64,000 nucleotides of DNA from Zhengitettix transpicula (lineage: Eukaryota; Arthropoda; Insecta; Orthoptera; Tetrigidae), in assembly GCA_037074705.1 (NCBI GenBank), contig CM073590.1:9060001-9124000 (forward strand), given 5' to 3'. The first letter of the stretch is position 1; the number at the start of each line of letters is the position of its first letter. The notes beneath the pieces were generated by a model. That model had not been told where the DNA came from. It saw nothing but the letters and a program-made list of their open reading frames with translations, and did no database searches. Below, piece by piece: positions 12,640-22,775 of this stretch. A program made the translations under genes and the position numbers.

Positions 12640-13255
12640 ATTAATTTTCGGTCATTAAATAATTTAGAATAATATTGTATATAATTATAAAAGTTTATTT
12701 AAATATTTAAAACAATTTCAATAAGAGTACGTAAAGCTTGGCTCAGTACAGGGTGTGGTGGGCCTTTAATAGATGTCTCAGCTTTGTCCCGCAATACACT
12801 ATTATTATTTTTCTGTTATCGGGTAATTGGGCCCTTAGCAATTTTAGTGACAGATTAGGCTCGACATGCACGAAGCTGCTTCACACTTCTCAGAGTGCAG
12901 AAATTTTATTGTACAAGCATCAGTTTCTTCTACTTGTTCACAACAACTCCGGCTAGATATTTCTAACTTTGACTCATTTTTTTTAATGTCTCCCCTTGAC
13001 TAACTATTTATTTCTTCTGTAGATACATGTTCTAGCTCTCTCCTTTCCAAATTCCGCGTACCTACCCGTATTTTTTTTTCATTGGAGTCCGACCCCACCA
13101 AACAATTAACCGTCACCACCTGGTCAATCGTGATTTATGTCTCAACATCTGCCATCTTCCGGGCCTCGAGTTCCACGCAAACTACATGCAGCCAATTTGA
13201 AATTGAAACTAAAAGAAACCCGGCAGTTTTATTGAATTAACAATTACTCTATTAC
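12640..13255 (-). repeat. dispersed repeat family B, longest copy
   Basis: The reverse complement shares ordered blocks with 25060-25350 and with 19790-20003 plus 20797-20890. Shared blocks include TTGGCTG, then AGTTTG, CCGGAAGATGG, TCGGAC, CTTGTACAATAAAA, ACCCGATAA, AATAGTGTATTGCGGGACA, GGCCCACCACA, GTACTGAGCCAAG and TTTAAATAAACTTTTA. The order is the same in all copies. No protein or terminal repeat was recognised, so the class is unknown. A family A copy begins directly to its right. Confidence 0.7.
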
Positions 13256-13256
13256 A

Positions 13257-13612
13257 GACTCCCGTTTATAGCTTGGAAAGGGATCGAAATGGAGGATGCG
13301 TAAAGGAGAGAAAGGTTGCAGAAGGTTAACCAGGGTCACCTGGCAGTATCTTAATGATCATCCCGAGCATCAACCTAAATGTGATGCAAGGAATATCCTA
13401 GAGAAAGCAGCATCAAGTAGGAGGGTGTCTCAGTACATGTCCCACGCCTTTCCGGTGACTGGCTGCGGGGCTGCGGGAATGCAGCATTGCCGAATCCATG
13501 TCTAGATTATGTTTGAAAGGAGAGAAATGATTGTTCTAATGGGAGGAAAGGCCAGTTCTTGCAGTATGCCCAACATCTGCGACCCCGGTGTGTACACCTG
13601 TCAAAACTGACT
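13257..13612 (-). mobile_element. family A retroposon, degraded copy
   Basis: Landmarks of family A appear in order: AACCAGGGTCACCTGGCAGT, GTGATGCAAGGAATATCCTA, TCAGTACATGTCCCACGCC, GTATGCCCAACATCTGCGAC. It is diverged and has internal deletions, and it abuts family B copy 1. Confidence 0.7.
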
Positions 13613-14339
13613 TATATTTCTGGCGGCGTCTTGGCCCTCTCGCAAACTAGGAGAAAATTTTCCCAAGGGAAACACTGGTACTCGGCGCGGAATTTATATG
13701 CCCAAATTTTTCCATGTCTGGTACGTGCTCTGTCACAGAATCCTCGTATTCACTACGCGACACAGTGGCGCCATCGAATTACACGCTTTAATTCGTCCTG
13801 TTCTCAACCCGTGATACTATCTTTAATAAATTAAAATAGAATATGACTCTTGTCTTAATGAGTGTCTATCTATCGCGTTACAAACGTTTAACCTACTTTA
13901 CCTTCAGTCACATTCGCTTTCTTTCCGCTTACCGTGTCAGCAGTTTATGAATTTGATATATATATAGTGTATGCAGGTTGAGACAATTATTTTCAACATG
14001 CTAAATCTCTCCTTTATTTAATTGTGCTAGGTTTTTGGTTATTGAAATCATGATTTCAGGATTGTAGAATACATATAACACTTAGTGTCACAATATAATT
14101 GACGAGTGAGAATTCCGAGTAATACTTTCATCGAACAGAAAGCTTTTATACTTATTTTTGGAATCCAGTTTGGTACTGCGGGAGATGATATATAAATGTA
14201 GATTAACGCGGAATCCGCTCCATTATCAATAGGATGATGGTCCATTTGTCAAAAAACTGAACATCGCTTCCATTGGAAATGTGGCACAAAAGGACCACAA
14301 AGAATGGGGGTGAAATGTTTTATTCGCTGCTGACACCAG

Positions 14340-14625
14340 GCTCTCTGTCTGTTCCACTATCTTGTGGCGCCGCTCGCGAAAATTCTTCCCCTGCCGTCGG
14401 AGCGCGAATGCCGCTGTGTATCAGCATCTGCGTCGTTGCTATGGCAACATGGTGTCACATGGACTTATTGGATTTCTTTGTGCGCTGTCAGGACGCGTTA
14501 ACATCGGTGTCGCTCCCCTTAGAACACTTTTCAGTCTTGGCTGCGTTCCTAATCTCGAACTGCGGCCAAGAGAATTATTTGGTTTCAGAGCAAAATGTAT
14601 ACCTAGGCATTGCTTCTCACGAATG
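14340..14625. other. GC-richer block with no recognised coding
   Basis: A CpG-bearing island stands out from the AT-rich intron. Two overlapping reading frames of about 100-120 codons stay open here, but they share no family I know and look like a consequence of composition. The block contains an X-box-like site. Intronic enhancer, unspliced exon or old repeat are all possible. Confidence 0.4.
14435..14448. promoter_or_regulatory. X-box-like RFX site
   Basis: GTTGCTATGGCAAC is an inverted repeat (GTTGC/GCAAC, 4-base spacer) one base from the RFX X-box consensus GTTRCCATGGYAAC. In insects, RFX drives ciliated sensory-neuron genes. No promoter is visible nearby, so function is only a possibility. 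Confidence 0.4.
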
Positions 14626-17410
14626 CTGATTTCTTTTGTTAACAGAAACTTAGGAACATAGTTGGTTGTAAGAGATAAACTTTCTTATATTTCCTCTCTT
14701 TTTTTACTGTTTCTTCGCCTCCTTCCAGTCCAAACGTTACATTATTATTTACAGTTATTCTGCACTGTAAATGTTATTGACATTTGATAACTCCAGTGAC
14801 AACGGGGCTTTAGGTGCGGAACTATCTCGTTTTCCTGATTTGTGAGGTAGATACTGCGGAGAAAACAGTTATGAGGAAGTGTAACTAATTTATCCTTATT
14901 TTTAGTAATAATTGATCGGAATAAGAAAATAATGTACTGCATACGAGTAATACGTAAAAATAAATAAATAAGAAACTTATATAAGAGACATTGAATCGTG
15001 TTTATGGTAATATGAGATTGTTAAATTCTAAATAAATGAGATATTTGCTAAATAAATAACATAAATTATAAAAAAAAATTAAATAATCTTATAGGCCTAC
15101 ATTAAAAGTCATCGAATGTTTATTAAAAACACAAAGGCACCATAATTTTAAGGCTTTATTGTAGAAAAAGGGCTAATGGATGTAATTAATTTTAGATCAT
15201 ATATACAAAAAAATAAAATCGGAAGACCAACAATTCTTACAAATAAATCTAAAATTAGTTATATAATAACAGACAAAATCGATCGTAGTAATGGCTTCCT
15301 TCAAATTTGATTATTAAAACTTTTACGATTATAATTGATTGATTGCAAATATTATTTAGACATATACATGTTCATAGGAATATTCAGTCCTGATGCATGT
15401 TAATTCTTTGAATAAAAAAAATTATTATAAATATAATTCATTTGTGATTTTTTACTTACTTAAAAATTACCGCTACATTTTTTTCGAATATTTTGATGTC
15501 ATGTACTCCAACTTTCAATTAAAACTAATGATAACGTGGGCGAAATTTAAGAAACGTGGGCACAATCGACGTAGACAATCATTACAGCAAAAGATATCGC
15601 GACTTCCACTCGCGTGCTTTCTTTTCCCAGCCTCGAAATCAACCGCGCCTGCGTTGTCGTGGGCGTACGCATTCTCGTCTTACATTCTCTCAAACTGCTT
15701 GTTACGGACTAATTCCTCGCCAAAATATAACACTTGTTGATAATATTTATTTTCCAGTTAATACAAAAAAAATAAATAACCTGCATTTGCGAATAAACAA
15801 AGCGATATGTTTGTTGCGTTACGAGACAATCGAACGTAGCTAAAGAAACGAATTAATCTACGCATTAGACATTATCAAGGGTTCTCTAAGTGGTGACGTA
15901 ATTTGAGGCTTTTTTCGCATTATGATACTGCGACGAAATTGTTATCAGAGGTTCCGAAATAAAACAAATTATTTAAATTGTAGACTAAATCCTGAGATAA
16001 CGTGGATCACAAATTTTTTTCCAAAATTGTGAATGCAAGGAAAAGTACCTTCTGCTATTCGGATTAGCAGCTATAAGTATAACTAAATGATAATTCCTAA
16101 TACCAATTTCATACTTCCCTGTTTTAAAACATTACGTTTTATCTGGCGTATTCGGAAGTTTTAAGTATCTCTTTATTAATTTATTTTTACAGCTGCATAA
16201 AATATGTTAATAACATTGTTCGCTTTATTCCAAAAATTAAGTTGAATAAATTTGTTACTATTTTCAATATTTGTAGGTTCAATCTAAATTTTTCTTATGA
16301 AATTTGGTATAATCACTATTAATTCTCTTTATATTCCTGTTTACTGTTTAGAATAATAAACGATTACAATTTTTATAAAAAATCAACATATTCCGAAAGA
16401 GTTCTATTTTTCATGTGCAACTACCCGCTTATTCAATATAAGAAAATATAATTGGCTTACAAACATAAGGCCGTTACATTGATTCGTCCCAGATACCCCC
16501 AAAAAATCTAGACAATATTTTTTAATATTCTGCTACTACATTGTTTTCCTCTAAACTTTATTTCTAAATATATAAAATTAAATTGAATAGTATAAAGTTC
16601 AAAACCAATAATTTACCAGGTAACAAGTGTTAATAATGGTAAAAATTTAATAACATAGTTTAGACTTATTTTGCTATATAAAACACAAATTTATTGGCTT
16701 ATTCAATAATTATTGTAGTGGAGTTATATTCAAATAATTTAATAATAAAAATTTGGTGAAAAACATTAAAGATACAATGAACCATTTTTATAAACGGAAT
16801 GTTAGTTACAAAATTTTTTTGACTGCAATGCATGCTACATTCGCAAAACCATACTAGCCTTAAAAACTCGTATAAAAACAACACAAAATTAATCTTAATA
16901 TTAATATTACAAATATTCAGTTTTATCCACAACCAATGAAATATTTTACTATAATGATGAGTGAAATGTTGAAAATTAGATATAACCTACAGCCGTCAGT
17001 GTAAAATTTATAGAATTATTATGTATTAAATAAATGATACACTATTATGGTAATGGACCAAGTCTAACACGTATCAATATTATTATTTCATTGCCATCAG
17101 TTACATTTTTTGCTTTGATTGTGTTAATTTTAAAATTTAACAATGTAACTATTTCATTTAAAATTCATCGTTTCATCTCATTTCGGTTATAACCGGCATG
17201 GAAGCCACATCATGCACTTTAAAATGTTATTACAAATTAGTCACTATATTTTTATACGTATTAACTGAATATCTTAGTACTTAGTACAATCAAATTGTAA
17301 AATTTAATTACTCAAATTTAAATATATATTTTCTTCAAATTTTAGAATACAAATATTCACATCATGAAAGAAAATTAGTTATTTAGATCTTATCCATTTT
17401 GAAAAGTTGC

Positions 17411-17439
17411 CTGATGTAGTCGCAAAGTAGGGTCGAAAC
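17411..17439 (+). ncRNA. degenerate hammerhead-like motif
   Basis: CTGATGT, then a spacer, then GAAAC, matches the layout of the hammerhead core CUGANGA / stem II / GAAA. The last A of the first box is T and stem II no longer pairs. The bases that follow (GAAACATAGTAG) resemble the better copies at 40835 and 60196. This is a decayed family member and not expected to cleave. Confidence 0.35.
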
Positions 17440-18088
17440 ATAGTAGTTTCTTGATATTTGATATAAATTGGTTTTTACTTATTAGCATTATACTTATTTA
17501 TCTTCTATTTTAATTGGTATATTATTGTATAAATGAGTTTTGATAATATATAGGAAACGTTTCCACTACTATAATTTTGAAAACAAACTTAGACCATACC
17601 CGTTTAAAAAAATATATTTTTATAATTGTGTTTTAGATAAATAATCTCTGAGTTAATTTCTCAAACTCTGCCTGAAATGTGAAATCGTTCTCGGTATCAA
17701 TATTCGATCGTCCACACGATAGTATACATATTTCGTAATATGTCGCATCGGCACTCAAGTGCGCATTCAAAGAAAATCATCCAGTAAAAATGGAGATGTT
17801 TTTACGTTGAAACACTGCTGGAGAGTTGTTAATAAAAAAATACGACTGATTAATCTTCTGGGATAAGCCTCAGATTTATTAAATTGCACTTAATAATCGC
17901 ATTCCGGTTGGCATTAGCATAGAATTTCGGCTTTGTTCGTTGCTTTTGAACCCATCGCAGAAAAATACAATACTATCGTAAATTGTAATCGCTTTACAGC
18001 TAAAATCTGAAACACAGCTTTTATTTTGCATCACTTCGTAAAGTCACTTGTGAAGTACGAAACAAAAGAAAAAACCTTAATTATTTTG

Positions 18089-18157
18089 CGAAGTAATCCA
18101 ATTACGAGTGGCGGAGCGCATTTGTGACACGAGTGGAAAACAGCGCGGATTACTTCG
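18089..18157. repeat. hairpin-forming element fragment
   Basis: A perfect 11-bp inverted repeat, CGAAGTAATCC (18089-18099) and GGATTACTTCG (18147-18157), encloses a GC-rich centre with a repeated ACGAGTGG. Another weak inverted pair (CACTTC/GTGAAGT) lies just to the left, at about 18030-18056. It may be a MITE fragment. Confidence 0.5.
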
Positions 18158-18264
18158 TGTTTTTAGCTTTGTGGGGTTGAATTTAATTTAATTCGTGCCG
18201 CAGATTAAAATTAAAAATGCCGATGCTGCTTTACATATTTGAAATGTAATTATAATAACAGTAT

Positions 18265-18550
18265 TTATTTGTGAGAGTGGTGGCCATCGCGGATCCGCCG
18301 AAATGGCGCCGTCCTCGCACCTGGAGTGGATGAAAGACGCTGACGCTGCGGCGCCGTCATGAGAAAGATTTTAATGACGCTCAGTCCTCGAGTGCGGCCA
18401 GGCCTCAATCCAGGGCAATTTGTGGTTTTAATTACAAACTTGACTGCTACAAAGTTGAGTGAAAAGAGTGTTGGCAGCTCTTTATTCTGAATAGCTAAGA
18501 CGGCCCAAAGTGACTGCAGCGTCAAGCAACTCTCCTCAGAGCGTCTGCTC
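18265..18550. other. GC-rich block with no recognised coding
   Basis: The block contains CGGATCCGCCGAAATGGCGC and GCTGCGGCGCCGTCATGAG. A minus-strand frame of 95 codons is open across it but resembles nothing I know. It may be a conserved noncoding element or an old repeat. Confidence 0.3.
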
Positions 18551-18877
18551 ACACGTTTACGAGTAGCTAAACATGCTACAAAGCAGCAGAAAAAGTCTGC
18601 TAAATAGTTTATAAATCTAGCAACGTTAAATTCCCTGAGTAACCAAACATAATTATTAGAAAGAAGGATTTAGAAAGAGTTTTGATGATTTTATTGCACG
18701 ACTCAATTCTCATCAGACAATCTTAAGCGTGAAAAAAAAATATTCAGACGATGCGGATTTTGTGGGTTTGACAAATAGATAAGGAAAAACGGCAATAAGC
18801 TTGTTATTCTTCTTCTCCCAAACTAGAGAAAAATTACAAAATTGATAATTGCGAAATTTATGTTAACGTTATGTTAA

Positions 18878-19140
18878 GTGGTTTTATGAGGGTTGTGGCA
18901 ATTCCCTGTAACATCATAGGAAGGGATGTGAAAGGGGGGAAGCGGAAGGATAGGACAACGTAGCCAAGAGTTAACTAAGTCCCTCGGACAGTAGTTTAAG
19001 GATCCAACACGGCAGTCGCCTAAAAGAGATGCAGGACATACCCTAGAAACCTTGCATCAGGTAGGTCGGACTCTTGCTACATGTTCCACGCCATTCAGAT
19101 GGCGGGAGTGAGGATTTCTGTGTGTACCAAACCATTTACG
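18878..19140 (-). mobile_element. family A retroposon, 5'-truncated copy
   Basis: Only the poly(A)-proximal half is present: TGTGGCAATTCCCTG, AGGAAGGGATGTGAAAGGGG, GTAGCCAAGAGTTAACTAAG, TGCATCAGGTAGGTCGG. Loss of the 5' part is what target-primed reverse transcription commonly leaves. Confidence 0.75.
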
Positions 19141-19789
19141 GAAACGTTTTGTAAAACATTCAGTAGTTCAGAGGTCTCTTAAGCCGACAGTATAGTAGGG
19201 AAACAAGTAGTGATTCTCTCGAATGCACTTCTAGACATCGCTCAGATTGGACGATTATAATTCATTCAAGACTAATAAAAATTTCTGGAAGATAACTTTA
19301 TTACATGTCTGCCATAATTTTACACGTAAATGAAAATAATATGATAATTAACGCAGAAATCCCCTTATAAATTGCCTTTATAAATTATTGTACTCGTTTG
19401 TCACTTGTTGAACAACTTATCCATCTTAAATGAGAAAACCGTGTTAATGGAGTGATTGGTAATAAAATATCAAACATGGGTGTCTTTTGGTTTCGTTAAC
19501 TAATAGATTGTCTGCCGTTTTCATGGCTAAGAAATTCAAGGTCCGGAAGGTGGCAGTTTGTATTGAGCAGCAGGATTTATCAATTAGTAAAGCTGCAATT
19601 AAGGGAGGGAAAGGGATTATTGTGGTATTAGAATTATGCCCTTACATGAAACTGAACAACACATACTGACTTCTTAAAAGTGCGAAATGGAAATCCGAAG
19701 CAGTTACCCATAGTTTGCCAAAGAGAGATGTTCAACGAGTTGCGATGGACAAGGAAATAGTCTGAGTGAGTGACTGAGATACATTTTAG

Positions 19790-20003
19790 TCCAAGGCGTG
19801 ATAGTGAGATTTTATTTAGTTCGAGGCGAGACGTTTGTACAATAAAAATTCTTGATTCTGGAGGGCGTGAAGTAGCCATCGTTCCTGCCGTCCATCTGGT
19901 CAGATACCTGCCACGCTGGTCCTCGTCCTTGACGCCAACAAATCAGCAGACAGCACAATGACCCGATAAACAAACAGTAAACCATAAATAGTGCATCCCG
20001 GGT
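19790..20003 (+). repeat. family B repeat, copy 2, left part
   Basis: TTTGTACAATAAAAATTCTT, ACCCGATAA and AATAGTGCATCCCGGGTCAG align with the longest B copy. The copy is cut at about 20004-20020 by the foldback-like element and resumes at about 20780. Confidence 0.7.
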
Positions 20004-20796
20004 CAGAGCTGAGGGCTTAGTACAAAATACCGTCGCACACTAGCCAGAAGCACGTTTTCCCGACATGAACATCCTGATTGCCATTTGTACATTATCCCGA
20101 TTGGCGTTTCCCGACAGGTCATTTTCCCGATGGTTCATTGTCCCGAAAGGTGAGATAAAGTATAATATTAATCTTGTTGAACATTTTTAAATTCAGTTAT
20201 TCATTAAAGCGTGGAACAATTTCCACCAAACTTGGGACACGTAGCACTTAAGATGAAGGATCTAATATCTCTAGCAAACCTATGGGTGGAAGTAGAAAGT
20301 GGTGGCATGTTCAAAGTACAAAATATGGCATAAATTCCTATATTGGCGCCATATAAATAGTTTACGGGGTTTCTCAGATTCCTAATGTCACTCTAGATGC
20401 TTTCAATGTCGAATTCCATCCCTTAAATGCAAGAGCACAGGTATGAGGTTGAGTGACAAAAAATTGCGATAACTTCCAAGATTTATGTCGAATCTTCTTC
20501 CTGGATCTTAAGTGATACCTGCACTAAGTTTTGTTGAAATTGTTCCAAACATTGGTCATTAACTTAATTTAAAAGTGTTTCACATTATTAATATTATGCT
20601 TTATTTCGTAAAAGCTCACCTTTCGGAAAATGACCTGACGGGAAAACTCAATCGGGGGAATGTACTGTCGGGAAAATGGCAATCGGGATTTTGTCCTCTC
20701 GGACAAATGTAAATCGGGTTATCGTTGCTGGGAAAACGTGCATCGGGCAAGAGTGTGTCGGGCAAACGTTTCCTGATCCCAGAGCTGAGGCATTAG
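20004..20796. mobile_element. foldback-like element with subrepeat inverted arms
   Basis: The left arm (about 20030-20150) and right arm (about 20615-20779) are inverted copies. Left CACGTTTTCCCGACA, CATTTTCCCGATGG and CCGAAAGGTGAG match right CTCACCTTTCGGAAAATGAC, TGTCGGGAAAATGG and GGGAAAACGTGCATCGGG. Both arms are built from degenerate units of about 20 bp with a TTCCCGA core. The central 460 bp is unrelated AT-rich sequence with no coding. The element is flanked by CAGAGCTGAGG (20004 and 20780), extendable to 17 bp with two mismatches, and it interrupts a family B copy. No transposase is present, so it is non-autonomous. Superfamily unknown. Confidence 0.75.
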
Positions 20797-20890
20797 AAAT
20801 TCTCATGTACTGAGCCAAGTTTACATACTATTATTCAAATGTTTATATTTAAATAAACTTTTAATTAAATCCAATTGTATTGCAATTAAA
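20797..20890 (+). repeat. family B repeat, copy 2, right part
   Basis: CATGTACTGAGCCAAGTTTA followed by ATATTTAAATAAACTTTTAA continues the B sequence exactly where the left part stopped. This shows that the foldback-like element inserted into an existing B copy. Confidence 0.75.
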
Positions 20891-21159
20891 TTTATAAGCC
20901 CCAAATATATATTGCATCCATTATAATAGTCATGAAACGATATCTTCTCTGCATTTTTAACCTGTTTTATCTTTTATAAAATCATCAATTTTTGCAAATT
21001 TTAGAAATTTCTTAATTATTTTATATTTTTATGAGTTACATTATTATTATATATTTTTATTAGTCACATAGAGAGATAACAAGATAAATTTCTTGAAACC
21101 ATAATATTGCGGCGTGGACCAGAATCAGTTTCATATTTCAAAACATTTTTGGAGACTAC

Positions 21160-21648
21160 TTTTTTAAATTTATTTTAAGGTAACAGGCTACATGAGGATA
21201 ATTCACATGGTGGCAACTCCCTTTTAATAGCATAAGAAGGAATTTGAAAGGGAGGTGGAGGAAGTTATCCAAGAGTTAATTAGGGTCCCCGGTCAATATT
21301 TTAAGGATCTTACCTGGCATTCGCCTAAAAGTGATGCAGGACAAACCTGGAAAACTGGCATCAGGTATATCGGTCATTGGGTACTTGTCCCACGCAATTC
21401 CAATGGCGGAGAGGGGTTTTCTGTGGGGACGCAGCACTCCCTTCTCCCTGCTTCGACCAGTTTATGAGGCAACTGGCCGACTGTTCCAATGGGAACAGAG
21501 AACAACTCTTACCGTATGTCCAAGGTCTGTGACCCCGGAACATACACCTCTCAAATCAGGCCGAGGTGCCTCAGCTTGTGGGAACCTTAGTTAAAAAACG
21601 GAGACAGGAAAAGGAATCCCCAAAGGTAGCCCCCTCCGTGTCTTGAAC
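21160..21648 (-). mobile_element. family A retroposon, nearly full copy
   Basis: The whole family A body is present, from a T-rich lead and AACAGGCTACATGAGG to CCCCAAAGGTAGCCCC. Sense is minus because the A-rich tail lies on that strand. Short frames of 60-87 codons inside it lie on both strands and are not conserved between copies. It sits about 1 kb upstream of the second Dscam2 exon. Confidence 0.85.
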
Positions 21649-22613
21649 TATTTTAAATTAATAATTACATTATATGAGTTAAATTTCATATTTTTAGTGT
21701 GGGAATTCCATACAAAAATGTTTTGGGATGTGAAACAATTATTTAAAGAGTGAATGTATTTCTCGGTATTGTTGAATATACTTCTCTTGGGATTCTATCA
21801 AGGTAAATTCGTCGATTTCGAGTTACGTTTCCATAGCTACCACCAAGCGACGTGCCGATACTGCGTCTGGTGGCTCTAAGCTACAGAAAATACCTCTTTC
21901 TCAATTGGTATTCCTAGCTGGCGGAAACCTTTATCCCCATTTGTATAAGGGTCTTCACATGAAGACGATGGTGGTGATAACAACGGCAACGTAGTGTAAA
22001 TCCGTCCGGCTCAATCGCATCGAATCCCGAGAAGAGTTAATAACTGATGAGAGTGAACGCGGAAAGCTTATTGAAGAAATTTCCCTTTAACTTATTTATA
22101 TGGCTGATGGATATATGGGGCTAAATTATTCAGAATTCTCGTGTTGTTTCCTGGTTTACATGAGTAAAAGCTGATGAGAACAAATGCTCCCAACGCACGC
22201 GAAAATATTCACATTTATTTCAAATATTACGGAATCGTGTGATTACTTTCTTACACAGGATAAATTCGTTGATGACGCAGGGAAATGTATTTGAATATTT
22301 TGTAGGAAGTTTTTATTTGTCTTTTTGTTTTGAAAACCCTTTATCTTACGAGTTCTATGTTTTAATTGAACTTGATTAATTCATACAATTCTGTAGCATC
22401 TCTTCATTGTCTCGTCAGTTTGGTAAAGTAGATAGGAAACAGAATATTCTATTGTCAAAAAGAAATCGATTATGTTAACTCTAGTAAACCCATTTGGAGC
22501 ACAACAGACCTCCAATGATTCTTTTGGCTGATTATCTGATTATAAGGGAAATACTTTGACATTTGAGTAAATTAGGGCGACGTATTGACGTGATTTCTTT
22601 TTTCTTATTTCAG

Positions 22614-22775
22614 TGGTAGCTCAAGCTTATAAAGTGGAAGTGGAGGTCCTGGGTGCACCTCGAGGCTGTACGGCTGTGCTGCGTTGCGTTGTGCCCAGCT
22701 TCGTCAGAGAACTCGTTCGCGTCGTGTCTTGGGTCCAGGAGCCGGGTTTTTATGTCTATCCGTCTCTTCAAGGAG
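22614..22775 (+). CDS. Dscam2: Dscam2-like exon encoding the first half of Ig domain 2
   Basis: A 162-nt exon, phase 1 on both sides. The preceding exon ends in G and this one starts with TG, restoring Val and giving the join QVRA-VVAQAYKV. The peptide contains VEVEVLG, GCTAVLRCVVPSFV and VRVVSWVQEP, then YPSLQG. The Cys at about residue 24 and Trp at 39 are the first Cys and core Trp of an Ig fold. The second Cys should lie on the next exon, which is beyond the window or unrecognised. The acceptor is TTTCAG and the donor GTAAGT at 22776. In insect Dscam1 the corresponding exon is an array of mutually exclusive variants. Here I see one copy only, as expected for Dscam2. Confidence 0.92.

Larger units (their letters stand above)
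621..22613 (+). other. Dscam2: Dscam2 intron, about 22 kb, GT-AG
   Basis: The intron has donor GTCAGT at 621 and acceptor TTTCAG at 22608-22613, preceded by a T-rich tract. It is AT-rich and carries the repeats listed separately. I see no gene or classified element in these stretches: 621-2371, 2441-3600, 4990-5350, 5450-6359, 6860-8819, 9080-10800, 11443-12639, 13613-14340, 14626-17410, 17440-18088, 19141-19790, 20891-21159 and 21650-22613. No additional copies of the second exon were recognised in it. Confidence 0.85.

Noticed and set aside
14273..14661. two overlapping frames of 118 and 99 codons
   Set aside because: They overlap in different frames in a GC-richer block and resemble no family. 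Open by composition.
19487..19669. 60-codon frame with a faint helix-turn-helix look (MAKKFKVRK then LSISKAA)
   Set aside because: Too short and too weak to assign to a transposase. It could be a decayed DNA-transposon start but nothing supports it downstream.
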